From contig NW_025408667.1 in the NCBI RefSeq assembly GCF_020360975.1, positions 4,836,001-4,900,000 on the forward strand: 64,000 nt of DNA, given 5' to 3'. Under the pieces are notes generated by a model. That model saw only the letters and a program-made list of their open reading frames with translations, ran no database searches and was not told the origin of the DNA. This document shows positions 35,701-47,400 of the stretch, piece by piece. Source of the stretch: Hirsutella rhossiliensis. Taxonomy: Eukaryota > Ascomycota > Sordariomycetes > Hypocreales > Ophiocordycipitaceae. The position numbers and the translations under genes are program-made. Positions within the stretch are counted from its first letter, which is position 1. Each line of letters opens with the position of its first letter.

Positions 35701-37482
35701 AGGAAAAATCGTTAGTATAGCAAATCCGGCATTCGTCTTCCCCACGGATCAGCAAGACCACCCGTTAGGACCCTCCGACTATCCCCTACGAAAGTCAGCT
35801 ATCCTCGACTCCGGTGCTTCCCTCGATATCTGCAATATACTCTCACGATTCCGGTCCTTTAAGAAGGCACGGAGGGAATACCTTATTGCCGGGGAATTAA
35901 CCGTATAGATAGAGGGATACGGAAGGGTAAATTTCACGATGAAATTACCTAACGGGTCTATATAAATTCTTCGACGAAAAAGGGTAGCTTTTTGCCCTCG
36001 ATTTTCAACGAGCCTGATTTCCTTCCGCCTTCTTCGAGAGGAAGGAATCTTCTAGGACACAACGTCTAAGCCTACGAGGCTAGTCTAGAAGAATCAGACC
36101 ATCGGGCTTATCGAGGAAAAATTCGGTTAATTTATTCTCGAATTCCGACCTATCCTTAGGAAGGAACCTCCCGAGAAGTCAGCTTTCCCTGCTAGGAGGA
36201 ATAGGTCTACCACAAAGGACCCTCTTCTGGCAGCCTAAGGAGACGGTCTTCTTTGGCACGCACGACTTGGTCACCCGGGCCCCCTAGCTTTATATAAGCT
36301 AGGCCTACAACAAGGCGTACGAATAAGGGGCCTAAAAACCGTCGAATGCGAATATTACGGCCAAGGGAAGACCAGGAGACGAATTTCCAGACGAACGCCT
36401 ATACGGCCGGACCAGCCGTGTGAGGAAATTTAGGTCGACTAGACCGACGTCTCTAGGGATCAGGAAAGCTTCGTTAGGGTGATGTTTCTTACAGACGCCT
36501 TTTTAGGGATGGTTTTCCCCTATTTCTTACGGACCTACCTAAGTAAGCATAACTAGTCTGCCCTTAGGGACTTCGTTAACTAGATGAAATCCCACTTTGG
36601 CTACGAGGTAAAGAAGATACGGTCTAACGGAGAGCTATTTACGAAGGATATCTTAAATTGACTTCGAAAAAGGGGCATTTTACCCCTCCTGTTAGCACCG
36701 AATACCCAGGCCTAGAACGGAGGGGCAGAAAGATCAGGGGGTGCTGTGATGGAAAGGGCCCGTACGATGAGACTTGCTGCAAAGCTTCTACACGACCTTT
36801 AGAGGGAAGTCGTTGAGACCGCCTATTACCTTCGGAACCGGACCCTAAGGGACCCTAGGGACTAAGTGAGTATAGGGACCAGAGACCCTTTCAAGACCCA
36901 AGGAATAGACTGAAATCCCCTCGAGCTCTTTACGAAGAAGAGGGCCTCAGCTACCTTCGTGCCTACGGCTGCAAGGCATACGCAATAACTGCCGATGCAT
37001 AGCTAAAAAGGAAGAAGAAAAGAAAGCTTAATCCTAGAGCCTTTGTTAGTTACCTCGTTGGGTATAATTCTACGAATATCTTCCGGATCTGGATTCCTCT
37101 TCTACGGAAGGTTATTTCGACTAGGGATGTGATTTTCGACGAATCTAGCTTCTTCGACGGAAAGAAGGATCAACAACCCCTCTTACTCACACAACGTTAG
37201 CTAATTCAGAAGATCTAAATCCCCCCTTCCTAATAGTCTTAAGAAGAGGTCCTAGACGAGGAAACGGAAGAAGAAACCAACGTCGAAGTAGTCGAGGATA
37301 ACGCCGACTTCGAAGAAGAAGAAGAGGAAGCTGCTAGATCAGATGATCTAGACGAAGAAGGAGACTATAGGAAAGCAGTAGAGCTAGAATACGCCTACCT
37401 CCCTACGCCTCCTCTTACGGAATAAGAAGAAGATCTAGAAGCAGCTTTTTTAGTTAGTCTTCCCGTCTCGACCCCTAAGGGG
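35701..37482 (+). pseudogene. Protease and integrase of copia F, frameshifted
   Basis: Protease at 35791-35835 reads KSAILDSGASLDICN, with an intact DSGAS. Integrase starts with LLWHARLGHPGP (36250-36290). The core has FLTDAFLG (first Asp region) and NTQAQNGGAERSGG (Glu region, 36701-36745); Trp codons are TAG in several places. At 36840-36950 the sequence differs from B by a short repeat-rich insertion and a 4-bp deletion, which shift the frame from 2 to 1. An acidic EEE/DD linker follows (37250-37440). Confidence 0.88.
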
Positions 37483-39336
37483 GTGGGAAAGGCACCTCTC
37501 TCGAAGGATTACCCGGCTGCCTTTTTGTCCCTGCTTCGAGAAGCAAAGGAAGGTATAGGGCCCGATACGAAAGAAGACCAGTTACTCCCCTATTTCGATC
37601 GTTTTTCCGACTTCTATCCAATGCCTATAGAAGACGGTTCCCACGGAGCATTCACAGCAGGCCGGCTTTTCAAGCCTCTATCAGCAAGGAAGGTATATAA
37701 AAGAGACCTCCCGGACCCACTAGCAAACCAGAAGCAGCTAGAAAGACACCCGTTTAGAGACCAGTTTTTCCAGGCCTAGAAAGACCACCTAGCCTCACAC
37801 GAAGAGATGGGGTCTTTCGAAGAAGTCCTTAAGGAAAAGGCAAGAGGAAAACAGGTCCTTGGCTGCAAGTAGGTCTTTATCTATAAGACTAATAAACACG
37901 GCTTCCTTTAAAAGTGCAAAGCCTAGCTAGTTGTCTATAGGAATTAATAGGAAAAAGGGGATCTTCCTACTAGGGCAACTACCCTAGCAGGGATGTCTTT
38001 TCGGACCCTTATGGCTATAGCAGCAGAATTCGACCTCGAGCTCGAACAGATAGATGCAGTCAACGCCTTTGTTAACTGTCTACTCGAGGAAGAAGAAGAA
38101 GTTGTCTATATGCGCCTTCTACTAGGCTTCCAACAGCCAGGAAAGGTTCTACGGCTTAGGAAAGCTCTATACGGACTACGAAGATCACCCCTTCTTTGGC
38201 AATAGCATTTAATAGGTTCCCTCGAAGCCCTAGGCTTTAAGAAAGTCCCTTAGGAACCGTGTATAATGCAGAAGGGTAAAATCACGGTCTTCTTCTACGT
38301 CGATGATATTATCTAGGCCTACCCGAAAGAGGAAGAAGCTACTGCTAGGGAGGCTATACGAGGCCTGCAACAAAGGTATAAGATGACTAGGCTAGGGGAG
38401 CTAAAGTGGTTCCTAGGGATACGAATCCTTCGGAATAGGTCCTAACGGACTATCTGGCTTACCTAGGACGCCTATATCGATAAGGTCGCTTATAAATTCC
38501 TCCCTAATTCCCTCGATAAGAAGCTTCCCTCTACGCCTATGTTAGACCTAAGAGCTTTTACCTGATCCGCTAGGAGCAAGAGAAACACCAATATCAACAG
38601 AAGGTGGGCTCCTGCTTTTTCAGCTATTTCTACTAGACCGGATATCTCTTTTACGGTCTCCCAGCTAGCTAGGCACAACCAGAATCCTAGCCCTAGGCAT
38701 TAAGAAGCAGCAGACAGAGCTATCCTTTATCTCTATTCAACGAGATCACATGGTCTGCGCCTAGGAGGGCAGGGAAGGAAACAAGCTGCCGAAATCTTCC
38801 TCTATTCGAGCGATTCGTCCTTTGCAGACAATTCCTTAGATAGAAAGAGCTTATAGGGGTATATTATGTCCCTTTTTAGAGGAACTATTGCTTAGAGAGC
38901 TTCGAAGCAGGCCACCGTTACGACTTCTAGTACGGAGGCAGAGCTACTAGCTCTTTTAGAAGCGTTAAAAGAAGCGATTTTCCTTAGCCGGCTATTAATA
39001 TCTCTACGACTGCAAATTCCGACCCTATTAGCTATAGAATGCGATAGCACGCAGACTATACGAATCCTTACGGAAAACAGTAAGTTGTCGACCCGGCTAC
39101 GGCATATCGATATCTACTAGCATTGGTTACGCTAAGAGGTCTAAAGGGGACTTATTTCCGTCCGTTGGGTTCTAACGGCATCAATGAAAGTCGACGGTCT
39201 TACGAAGCCCCTGCCGAAGCAGAAGCTAGCTATCTTTTTACAGCAAATTGGGCTAGAAGACGTTCGAGAGAAGCTGTCCTTAGAAGCCCGCCTTGAGAGT
39301 CTACGAGAGGAGCTAATGGCCCGTACGAGAAGGTGA
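37483..39336 (+). pseudogene. Reverse transcriptase and RNase H of copia F
   Basis: Frame 1. 37483-37779 is open (GKAPLSKDYPAAFLSLL, linker to RT). 37993-38205 is open RT (MSFRTLMAIAAEFDLELEQ, DAVNAFVNCLL, LYGLRRSPLLW). The catalytic Y-V-D-D is at 38296-38307. RNase H has STEAELLALLEA (about 38930) and the terminal VDGLTKPLPK (39190). The frame ends at TGA 39334. These are standard Ty1/copia domains; internal TAG codons stop the full-length protein. Confidence 0.92.
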
Positions 39337-39610
39337 CGTCTACAGCCGAAGAAAAGGAAGAGGTTTTTCCCTTTAGAGGGCCCCCTATTTTAATTGGGTT
39401 TTTCCCTTCTAAGAAGGCCCCCTTTCTTATAGGACTTTCCCTCTTAGGCCCCTTTTCCTTAAGTAGGTCTAAAGAGCCTAGGGACCGAAGGGCCCCTGCT
39501 TTCCTCGAGTAAAGGGAGAAGTGCAGAGCTAAGAACCTCCTCTATACGCTCACCAGCCTGAAGCCGTATTAGCTATGCCCTTACTATAAGGGCAGGCCAT
39601 AGCTGGGGTG
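39337..39610 (+). other. 3' untranslated region of F
   Basis: Non-coding, with CT-rich runs, ending in a GGGGTG run before the LTR. It corresponds to 19627-19897 in B. Confidence 0.7.
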
Positions 39611-40064
39611 TGTCGCGGTGGCCTGATTTCGCAGTTCTCGAAGATATCCCTTAGCAAGAGGGACTAAGGAAGCTAGAAACACCCGGTATAGAAGAAGGAG
39701 CCGAGAAGAGGTGCAGAAAGGAGGGTGGGGGCATAAGGGAAAGCATAAAGTAGCGAGAGATAAGACGGATATGCCGGAAACGGCTGCAAAGGAAGGAAAA
39801 AACCGGCAAAAAGCTCGGTAGTTAAAAGGATATTAGTGGCTTCTTTAAACAGGATCTTCTTTGTTAATTGAGATGCTAGACGGGTATAAATAGGGGCGTT
39901 GGATAGAGGAAAGAAGGACAATCAAGGCAATACAACAATCACTCCCCTACTGCAATTACTGCCCCCGCAAGATTCAAACATCTCTGCCCTGCCTATCCGA
40001 CCCCTTACTTCTAATTTCACCTTCGTGCATTTTATATGCACTTCTCGCATCTCTCTTCGCGAGA
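39611..40064 (+). repeat. 3' LTR of F (454 bp)
   Basis: Starts TGTCGCGGTGGCC, lacking AAGC relative to the 5' LTR, and ends CTTCGCGAGA. Differences from the 5' LTR are few, consistent with a comparatively recent insertion. Confidence 0.95.
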
Positions 40065-41980
40065 AAAGTAGCTTTTTTAGTTAGTCTTCCTATCTTAACC
40101 TTTAAAGGGGTAGGAAAGGCACCTCTTTTAAAGGATTACCTAGCTACCTTTTTATCCTTACTTCGAGAAGTAAAGGAAGGTATAGGGCCCGATATAGTTA
40201 TTAAAGAAGACTAACCTCCCCTTTATTTTAATCGTTTTTCTAACTTCTATCTAACGCTTATAGAAGACGGTTCCTATAAAGTATTTATAGTAGGCTAGCT
40301 TTTTAAGCCTCTATTAGTAAGGAAGGTATATAAAAGAGACCTCTTAGACCTACTAGTAAACTAAAAGTAGCTAGAAAGACACCCTTTTAAAGACTAGTTT
40401 TTCTAGGCCTAGAAAGACTACCTAGCCTTATATACTAAGATAGGGTCTTTTAAAGAAGTCCTTAAAGAAAGGGTAAGAAGAAAATAGGTCCTTAGCTATA
40501 AGTAGGTCTTTATCTATAAGACTAATAAATATAGCTTCTTTTAAAAGTATAAAGCCTAGCTAGTTATTTATAGTAATTAATAGGAAAAGGGGGATCTACC
40601 TACTAAGGTAACTACCTTAGTAGGGATATCTTTTTAGACCTTTATAGCTATAGTAATAAAATTTAACCTCGAACTTAATTAGATAGATATAGTTAACGCC
40701 TTTATTAACTACTTACTTAAGGAAGAAAAAGTTATCTATATATACTTTCTACTAAGCTTTTAATAGCTAGGAAAGGTTCTATAGCTTAGGAAAGCTTTAT
40801 ATAGATTATAAAGATTACTTATTCTTTAATAATAGTACTTAACTAGTTCCCTTAAAGCCCTAGGCCTTAAGAAAGTCCCTTAGGAACTATATATAATATA
40901 AAAGGGTAAAATTATAGTCTTCTTTTATATCGATAATATTATTTAGGCCTACTTAAAAGAGGAAGAAGCTAAAGCTAAGGAGGCTATATAAGGCCTATAA
41001 TAAAGGTAAAAGATAACTAAGCTAAGGGAGCTAAAGTAGTTCCTAAGAATATAAATCCTTTAAAATACGTCTTAATAGACTATCTAGCTTACCTAAGACG
41101 CTTATATCGATAAGGTTACTTATAAATTCCTCCTTAATTCCCTTAATAAGAAGCTTCCTTTTATACCTATATTAAATAAAGAGCTTTTACTTAACCTATC
41201 CTTTTAAGCTAGGGAGTAAAATAAATACTAATATTAATAAAAAGTAAGCTCCTTACTTTTTCTAGCTATTTCTATTAAACCGGATATCTCTTTTATAGTC
41301 TCCTAGCTAGCTAGGTATAACTAAAATCCTAGTCTTAAGTACTAAGAAGTAGTAGACTAAGCTATCCTTTATCTCTATTTAATAAGATTATATAGTTTAT
41401 ACTTAAGAGGGTAAGGAAGGAAGAAATTAGCTACTAAAATATTCCTTTATTTAAGCGATTTATCCTTTATAGATAATTCCTTAGATAGAAAGAGCTTATA
41501 AGGGTATATTATATCCTTTTTTAGAGGAACTATTACTTAGAGAGCTTTAAAGTAAGCTACTATTACGACTTCTAGTATAGAGGTAAAGCTACTAGCTCTT
41601 TTAAAAGCCTTAAAAGAAGCGATTTTCCTTAGCTAGCTCTTAATATCTTTATAACTATAAATTCTATCTTAATTAGCTAGAGAATATAATAATATATAGA
41701 CTATATAAATTCTTATATAGGAAAATAGTAAGCTATTAACCTAGCTATATTATATCGATATCTATTAGTATTAGTTATACTAAGAGGTCTAAAAGGGACT
41801 TATTTCTATTTATTAGGTTTTACTAGTATTAATAAAACCTAATAGTCTTATAAAGCCCTTACTAAAGTAAAAGCTAGCTATCTTTTTATAGTAAATTAGG
41901 CTAAAAGATATTTAAGAGAAGCTATCCTTAGAAGCCTACCTTAAGAGTTTATAAGAGGAGCTAATAGTATATAAGAGGAA
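40065..41980 (+). pseudogene. RT-RNase H half of copia E
   Basis: Resumes E after the AAAGT duplication. RT runs through about 40500-41200 (box near 40925, Y-I-D-N for Y-V-D-D) and RNase H through 41450-41900. Same residues as F with dense TAA/TAG. It ends near 41975. Confidence 0.8.
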
Positions 41981-42284
41981 GGAAATATCTATAGCTAAAG
42001 AGACGAATTAGGACTTATCTTAAAGGAGGGCCCCTAGCTTAATTAGGACTTATTCTTTTTAAAGGCCCTCTTTTTAAGGACTTATCTTTAAAAAAGTCCC
42101 CTTTTCTTATAAGACTTAATTTCCTCCTTACGCCCCTTTTCCTAAAGTAGGTTTAAAAGAGCTTATAGCTAAAACCCGGATTTCTTAAGTAAGGGATAAG
42201 TATAGACTAAGACCTTCTTTATACGCTTACTAGCGTAATTTAGCCGTACCCTTTTTATAAGGGTAAGCTATAGCTAAGGGGGTA

Positions 42285-42646
42285 TATCGTAAACTATAGC
42301 TTAATTTTATAGTTCTTAGAGATATCCCTTAATATAAGGGACCTAGGAAGCTAAAAAATAGGTTTTAAAGAAAGAGCTAAAAGGAGGTATAAAAAGGAGG
42401 GTAAGGGTAAGAGGGGAAGTAAAAGTAGCGATAGCTTCCTATAAAGGTAGTAAGAGATAAGGTAGATATACTAATAACGGCTAGAAAAAAAGGGAAAAAC
42501 TAGTAAAAAGCTTAGTAATTAAAAGGATATTAGTAGCTTCTTTAAGTAGGATCTTCTTTATTAATTAAAATACTAAATAAGTATAAAAAGGGGCGTTAAA
42601 TAAAGGAAAGAAAGGTAATTAAGGTAATATAATAATTACTCCCTTA
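42285..42646 (+). repeat. 3' LTR of E, truncated by H2
   Basis: Preceded by AAGGGGGTA. Matches the E and B LTRs up to ACTCCCTTA, then changes abruptly into the H-family LTR end. About 115 bp of LTR are absent and do not reappear before the window ends. Confidence 0.85.
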
Positions 42647-43149
42647 TATTATAAAGTAAGTAAAGGTATATATATAAGTACTATCTATAAGATAATATTA
42701 ATAAGCTATATAGAGCTCTCCTATATATAGCTAGCCTATATATATATATATAAGATCTAGCCCTTTATATATAACTATATAGCTTAGGCTATAGCCTAAG
42801 CCTATAGCTTATAATAGTTAAAGACTTTTATATAATACCCTCCCTTAAGTATAGCGCGGCGTTACTTAATTAATAGCTTCTATACTATTAAGCCTATACC
42901 GCTAGCTCTACCTTACCCTTTCCCGTTAATTATACTAGCCCTACTAGCCCTATTATCCCTGCGCCTATTAGCCTAGGTAGCTAGAACTAGGCTCTATACT
43001 TATTAGCTAGTTAGCTATTTAAATAAGGGCGTAACTTATTATATACGCCCCTAGGTAGCTAGCGGCCGGCTTAGACCTACGTAAGCCTTAGGTTACCTAT
43101 CCCCTTAGCCTTAAGCAGCCTCCTCTACCTAAGGGTATATAAGGCAGTA
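42647..43149 (-). repeat. 3' LTR of H2 (503 bp)
   Basis: Same length as the H1 LTR. On the minus strand it begins TACTGCCTTATATACCC after a purine tract (GAAGGAGGAAGAAGGGGA) and ends CTTACTTTATAATA. Confidence 0.85.
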
Positions 43150-43185
43150 TCCCCTTCTTCCTCCTTCCTTTCTTTTTCCTTCTTC
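43130..43185 (+). promoter_or_regulatory. TATA plus CT-rich tract pointing into the antisense frame of H2
   Basis: On the plus strand GGGTATATAAGGC at the inner edge of the LTR is followed by a long pyrimidine tract. On the minus strand that tract is the polypurine tract. The order TATA, CT tract, open frame (from about 43370) resembles a fungal promoter directed against pol. Dual use is inference. Confidence 0.4.
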
Positions 43186-43369
43186 TTTAACTATAGTAGT
43201 AATAGTAATAACTAAGTTCTACTCTACTTAAGGCATTAATTCGTTCTTAGCTATATAGGCTACTTTATTAATATATACTTATAGTAATAGCTATAGCTAT
43301 AATAATAGCCCTAATAATAATAACTTTAACTAGTAAGTTCTTTACCTTATAAAGTAAGAGGCTATAATC

Positions 43370-44310
43370 CGTAATACTAACTTCTATAATAGATATATCT
43401 ACCTCCCCTTCCCTTACTTCCTCTTTCTTAGAGCGTATAGAGTCGTTTATTAATACTATACTAAGTATAGCTAACGATAGCTCCGCTGCTACTACTACTC
43501 CTACTAACGCCCCCGCGACTGCGCCTACCGCCGCTACCTCTACCTTTACTATACTAGCCGCCCTTACGTTGCTTTTTTAGGTAATAACGCCGTCCCCGCT
43601 ACCAGCCGTAATACCTAGCCCTTCTACCCCCGCTTCTACCTCTACTACCCCTAAAAGTCCGCTACCTAGCGAGCGTAGCAGCTATTTTCCGCTAACTTCT
43701 TAAAGTATAAACGCTAAGTATAGGCCGGAGCCGCCCGCGCGGCCCCCTATATATAGTACGTATTATAAGAGCTCCCTTACGCTAATTAAGTTAGGCGCTA
43801 CTATAGCGGTAGTTATTACTAGTACGCGTATACTAGCCGCGCTTATAAGGCGGCGCTTCCTATCTTACTCGCTATAGCGTTAGCTTAGAAGGCTAGCGCG
43901 TATAGGTAGGTATAAGGGGCTACTAAGAAGCGCCTTACCGCCGCTACCGCCGCTTACTATAATCTCCGCGCCCTTAAGCGCTAAAGCCTTATCCCTAAGT
44001 AAGTTCCTCTCCTTTAGCTCTTTTACTTTTACTACTAACTCTCTTAGTACTAGGGATACTACCTCTATCGCCCTATTAGCGGTCCCCTTAGCCGTGCCTA
44101 CCGCCGCCCCTACTACTACTACTAGCCGGGCCCCCCTTACCCCTAAAGCCCTTAGAGCCGCTGCTACTACTAACTAGCTCGCGGGCCTAAACGGCTACTT
44201 AAGCGCCCTAGAAAGCGCCGCTACCGCTAATAAGGTAGAGGAGGATAATAAGGACAAGGATAAGGATAACGATAAGGATAATAAGTAGGTCTAGGTAGTT
44301 TAAAGGCTCT
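43370..44310 (+). pseudogene. Antisense Ser/Thr/Pro/Ala-rich frame of H2 (about 310 codons)
   Basis: A plus-strand frame, opposite to pol, with only about six in-frame stops (TAG/TAA at likely Gln codons). The N-terminal part reads TSPSLTSSFLERIESFINT, followed by Thr/Ala/Pro-rich runs (ATTTPTNAPATAPTAA). Then come a hydrophobic-basic segment (LGATIAVVITSTRILAALI, RRRF), another Ser/Thr/Ala region and an acidic Asp/Lys repeat tail (NKDKDKDNDKDNK). The frame is shared with H1. The minus strand is also fairly open but gives less protein-like composition. Similar in position to antisense extra ORFs known from some plant gypsy elements. Function unknown. Confidence 0.55.
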
Positions 44311-44454
44311 ACCTTAAAATAAACGCTATTTTTATCCCTACTTATATTATTACGCTTACGTTATTATAACTACTTACTTTACTTTACTTACTTTATAGTC
44401 CTAGCCTAAGCTACTATTAGTAGTTTATTAGTCTATTATTTTTATCTATTATTT

Positions 44455-47400
44455 TAAATAAGGCTTTAAACTTTTTAAGGGCTATAGTTCTTATAAACTT
44501 ATATATAGGTTCTTATATAAGGTCGAGATACCCGCGCTACTTAACGAGGACCTCTTAGTATTTCCCCTTACTAACCTTTTTCTAGCGCGCGGCCTATATC
44601 TCTTTAACCTTAAACTTATCCTTTCCCTTTACCTTAATTATAAGCGGTTAAGCGTTTACTACTTCTTATTTAAGTAGCGGGTTAAAGGAGGCTTTATAAA
44701 AAAGGTCTACGTTAATCTTATTATAGACCCCTATTAAGAGACTATTAAGCTCTATAACCTATAGGCTAATAACTCTTTATACTATAAACCTTAAATATAG
44801 CTAGTTAAGCTTCTTCTTTAGCTATACTAACCTATAGTTATAGAGGTCTAGCTATACCTTATCTCTTACTATAAACCTATCTACTAAGGCCCTAGTCTTA
44901 TTAGCGTACTACTTTTAATTTTATACTATAGCGGCTATCGCGGATTAGTAATAATTTATAGTCTCTTATAGCTTTTATATAAATATAGAGGCGCGGCCCT
45001 TTAATAATAAATTACTATACTACTTTATTACTATATCTATAGTAAAGGGAACTAGTAAGGGTAGTTTAAAGCTATATATTATAAAGAAAGGGGCTATCTT
45101 AATAAAGGTATATAGTTTACTATTTAATATAAGTTAGGCCGCGGGGAGCTATTAGTCTTAGTTTACTTAGTTATAGGCTATAATAGCTTATAAGTAAGCC
45201 TAGGCCTCTTAGTTAACCCTCTTAAGCCCTCTATTAGCTTATAGGTAATATACTATACTAAGTAGCTATATAATCTAAAGTAGCTAGTATAAGTACTACT
45301 AAAAGTAGTTAGTTTAATTTAATCCCTTATCGCTTATAATAAAGGCTAGCTAGCTATATAAGCGGGCCTAGTACTATAGGAAGCGCTCTATATAAGACTT
45401 TATATTTATAGATAGAATTAGCTTTAATATTATAGACTTACTAAGTTAGTCCTTAATTACTTATATATAGCGGTTACCGCCCTTTATAAGTAAGAGGTCT
45501 ATTATAAAGTCTATATATATATATATATAGAACTAGTTAGGTACTAAAAGCTACTTAAGTAGCCCCTTAAGCTATACCTTTTAAATCTTAGTATAGCTAT
45601 AGATATCGTAGTTATAAAGGAAGCGGCGAATATAGTATTATAGGAGGGGCTAGTAGAAATCCCTTATAAGGCCTACTACTATACCTTACTAACCTAGGTA
45701 GCCTACGATACTAAAGTTATAAACGAGCTAGACTAGCTTCCCTTAGAGCTCGTTTTATTTATTTAGCTCCGGCGGTCTATCCTTCTCCTTAGCTTCTATA
45801 GTATATAGCGCGCCTAGCACCTATAGTCTCCCTTACTAATATAGATGCCCTTATAGGTCGATATAATAGTTAGCTACTTATACCTTTAGCTTTAGCTTTA
45901 GATAGAGGCGTTAAGCGCTAGACTTAACGGCGTAGCGTATACTTTTATAGGTACGGTCTAGAAATAATATCCTATCCTATAAGCGTTAAAGGACCTTATC
46001 TTAGAATACCCGCGCTATACGCGCCCCTAGGCCGGTCTATCCCTCCTTACTAAGCCGAGGTAAGGGTATAAGGGAAGGCTTATCTATTAGCGCTGCGCTT
46101 TCCTTACTAAGGAAGCTCTTATATAAGTCTATAGCGCTTTTTATAGGATAAGCTATAGATCCTAGGCTTTAATATCCGCTCTTATTAGCTAGTCTTAATC
46201 CCTCTAAGAAAGCGTATCTAGGACTATAGAGTCCCGCCTTAGCTAGTACTTAATCGAGAAGTTAAAGTATAAGAGATACTTTACTTAATAGGCTTACTAC
46301 TCTAAGAGGTACTAGTAGGTTATAAAGTACTTAAGGTTCTTATAGTCTATAAGAACCTTAAAGCTCTTATAGCTCTAAAGCTCTACATACTATTACTTAA
46401 GGTAGCTAATAATTATAAGTATCTCCTTATTATAAATAGTATAATTCCGCTTTACTAGGGTTAGCTTATAAGAGTAGAACGCTATTAGTTACTTCTGCCT
46501 ATCTACCTCTTAAGAAAGCGTTCCTTTAAGTGCCTTACTACTATAGTCCGCTTTAACTAACGTAGACCGGTCGAAGTCCTACTAAAGTAGTACTAAAGCT
46601 TATAAGAATAGGTCCTTAAGTATATAGAACGCTCCTTCCTATATAGGCCCTTAATAAAAGGTAGTTTATTTCCTAGTAATCTCGTTTAAGGGTATTATAA
46701 TATAAGAGAAGCCCTTAATAAATATCCTATAATAGTTTGCGAACTTAAGGAAGCTCTATACGCCCGTTTACATAGTTAGGGCCGCTTAGTCTTAGATCGC
46801 TTAGATCTTTATAGGATCCGCCTATATACTTATACCTATATAGATAATAAAGCTTAAGTACTTAACCCTCTTAACCTTAAATTTATACTTATCTAGGTTA
46901 AGGTAGAGCTTATAAAGTTAAAGGCGCTTTAGGACCCTTTATACCTTCTATATATAGTCTTTATAAGAGCCGCTTATATAGATAAGGATATTATCTATAT
47001 ATATAAAAGCGAACTTATTAAGGAAGTCCTAAAGTATATTATTAATATAATACTAAAAGATAGTAGGCGCTTCTAAGAGGCTAAAGGGTATTATAAGCTA
47101 CTTAAATAAGCTATAGTATATATAGAACGCTGTCTTTTACTTATTACCCTTTAAGATCTATACCTTATAAAACGCCTATTTTATATCTAGCTTTATAAAC
47201 TACTTTACTTTTAAGAGGTTATAGAGTATATCTAAGATTAAGGTAAGAGGTAGCGGTCTAGCCTTATAATTACGTTTAGAGCCCTATAGTTATAATAAAA
47301 CTATATCCCGCTTCTTAGTTTATATATAAATAAGACTAGCGCTCTTACTTTAGAGCTACTTACTTAAATAAAACCTATATCTAAGAGGTCCCTTAGCGTT

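Larger units (their letters stand above)
33822..40064 (+). mobile_element. F: youngest Ty1/copia element (6.24 kb)
   Basis: LTRs of 455 and 454 bp, AAAGT duplicated at 33817-33821 and 40065-40069, and insertion inside E. It keeps many CpA/TpG sites and contains most of the sizeable open stretches of the window. It is still not intact, with scattered TAG at Trp and TAA/TAG at Gln codons and a disrupted segment in integrase. Confidence 0.95.
30172..42646 (+). mobile_element. E: copia of the B/F family, split by F
   Basis: Left half 30172-33821, right half 40065-42646. The halves join exactly across F with the AAAGT duplication, and the 3' LTR is cut at 42646 by gypsy H2. It is collinear with B and F but far more RIP-mutated. 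It represents an older layer than F. Confidence 0.9.

Noticed and set aside
38490..38678. Minus-strand ORF of 62 codons
   Set aside because: Antisense to the RT/RNase H of copia F, with no independent support.
39673..40084. ORFs on both strands (39673-39921 minus, 39899-40084 plus)
   Set aside because: They fall in the 3' LTR of F (one runs past its end) and are not coding in the other LTR copies.
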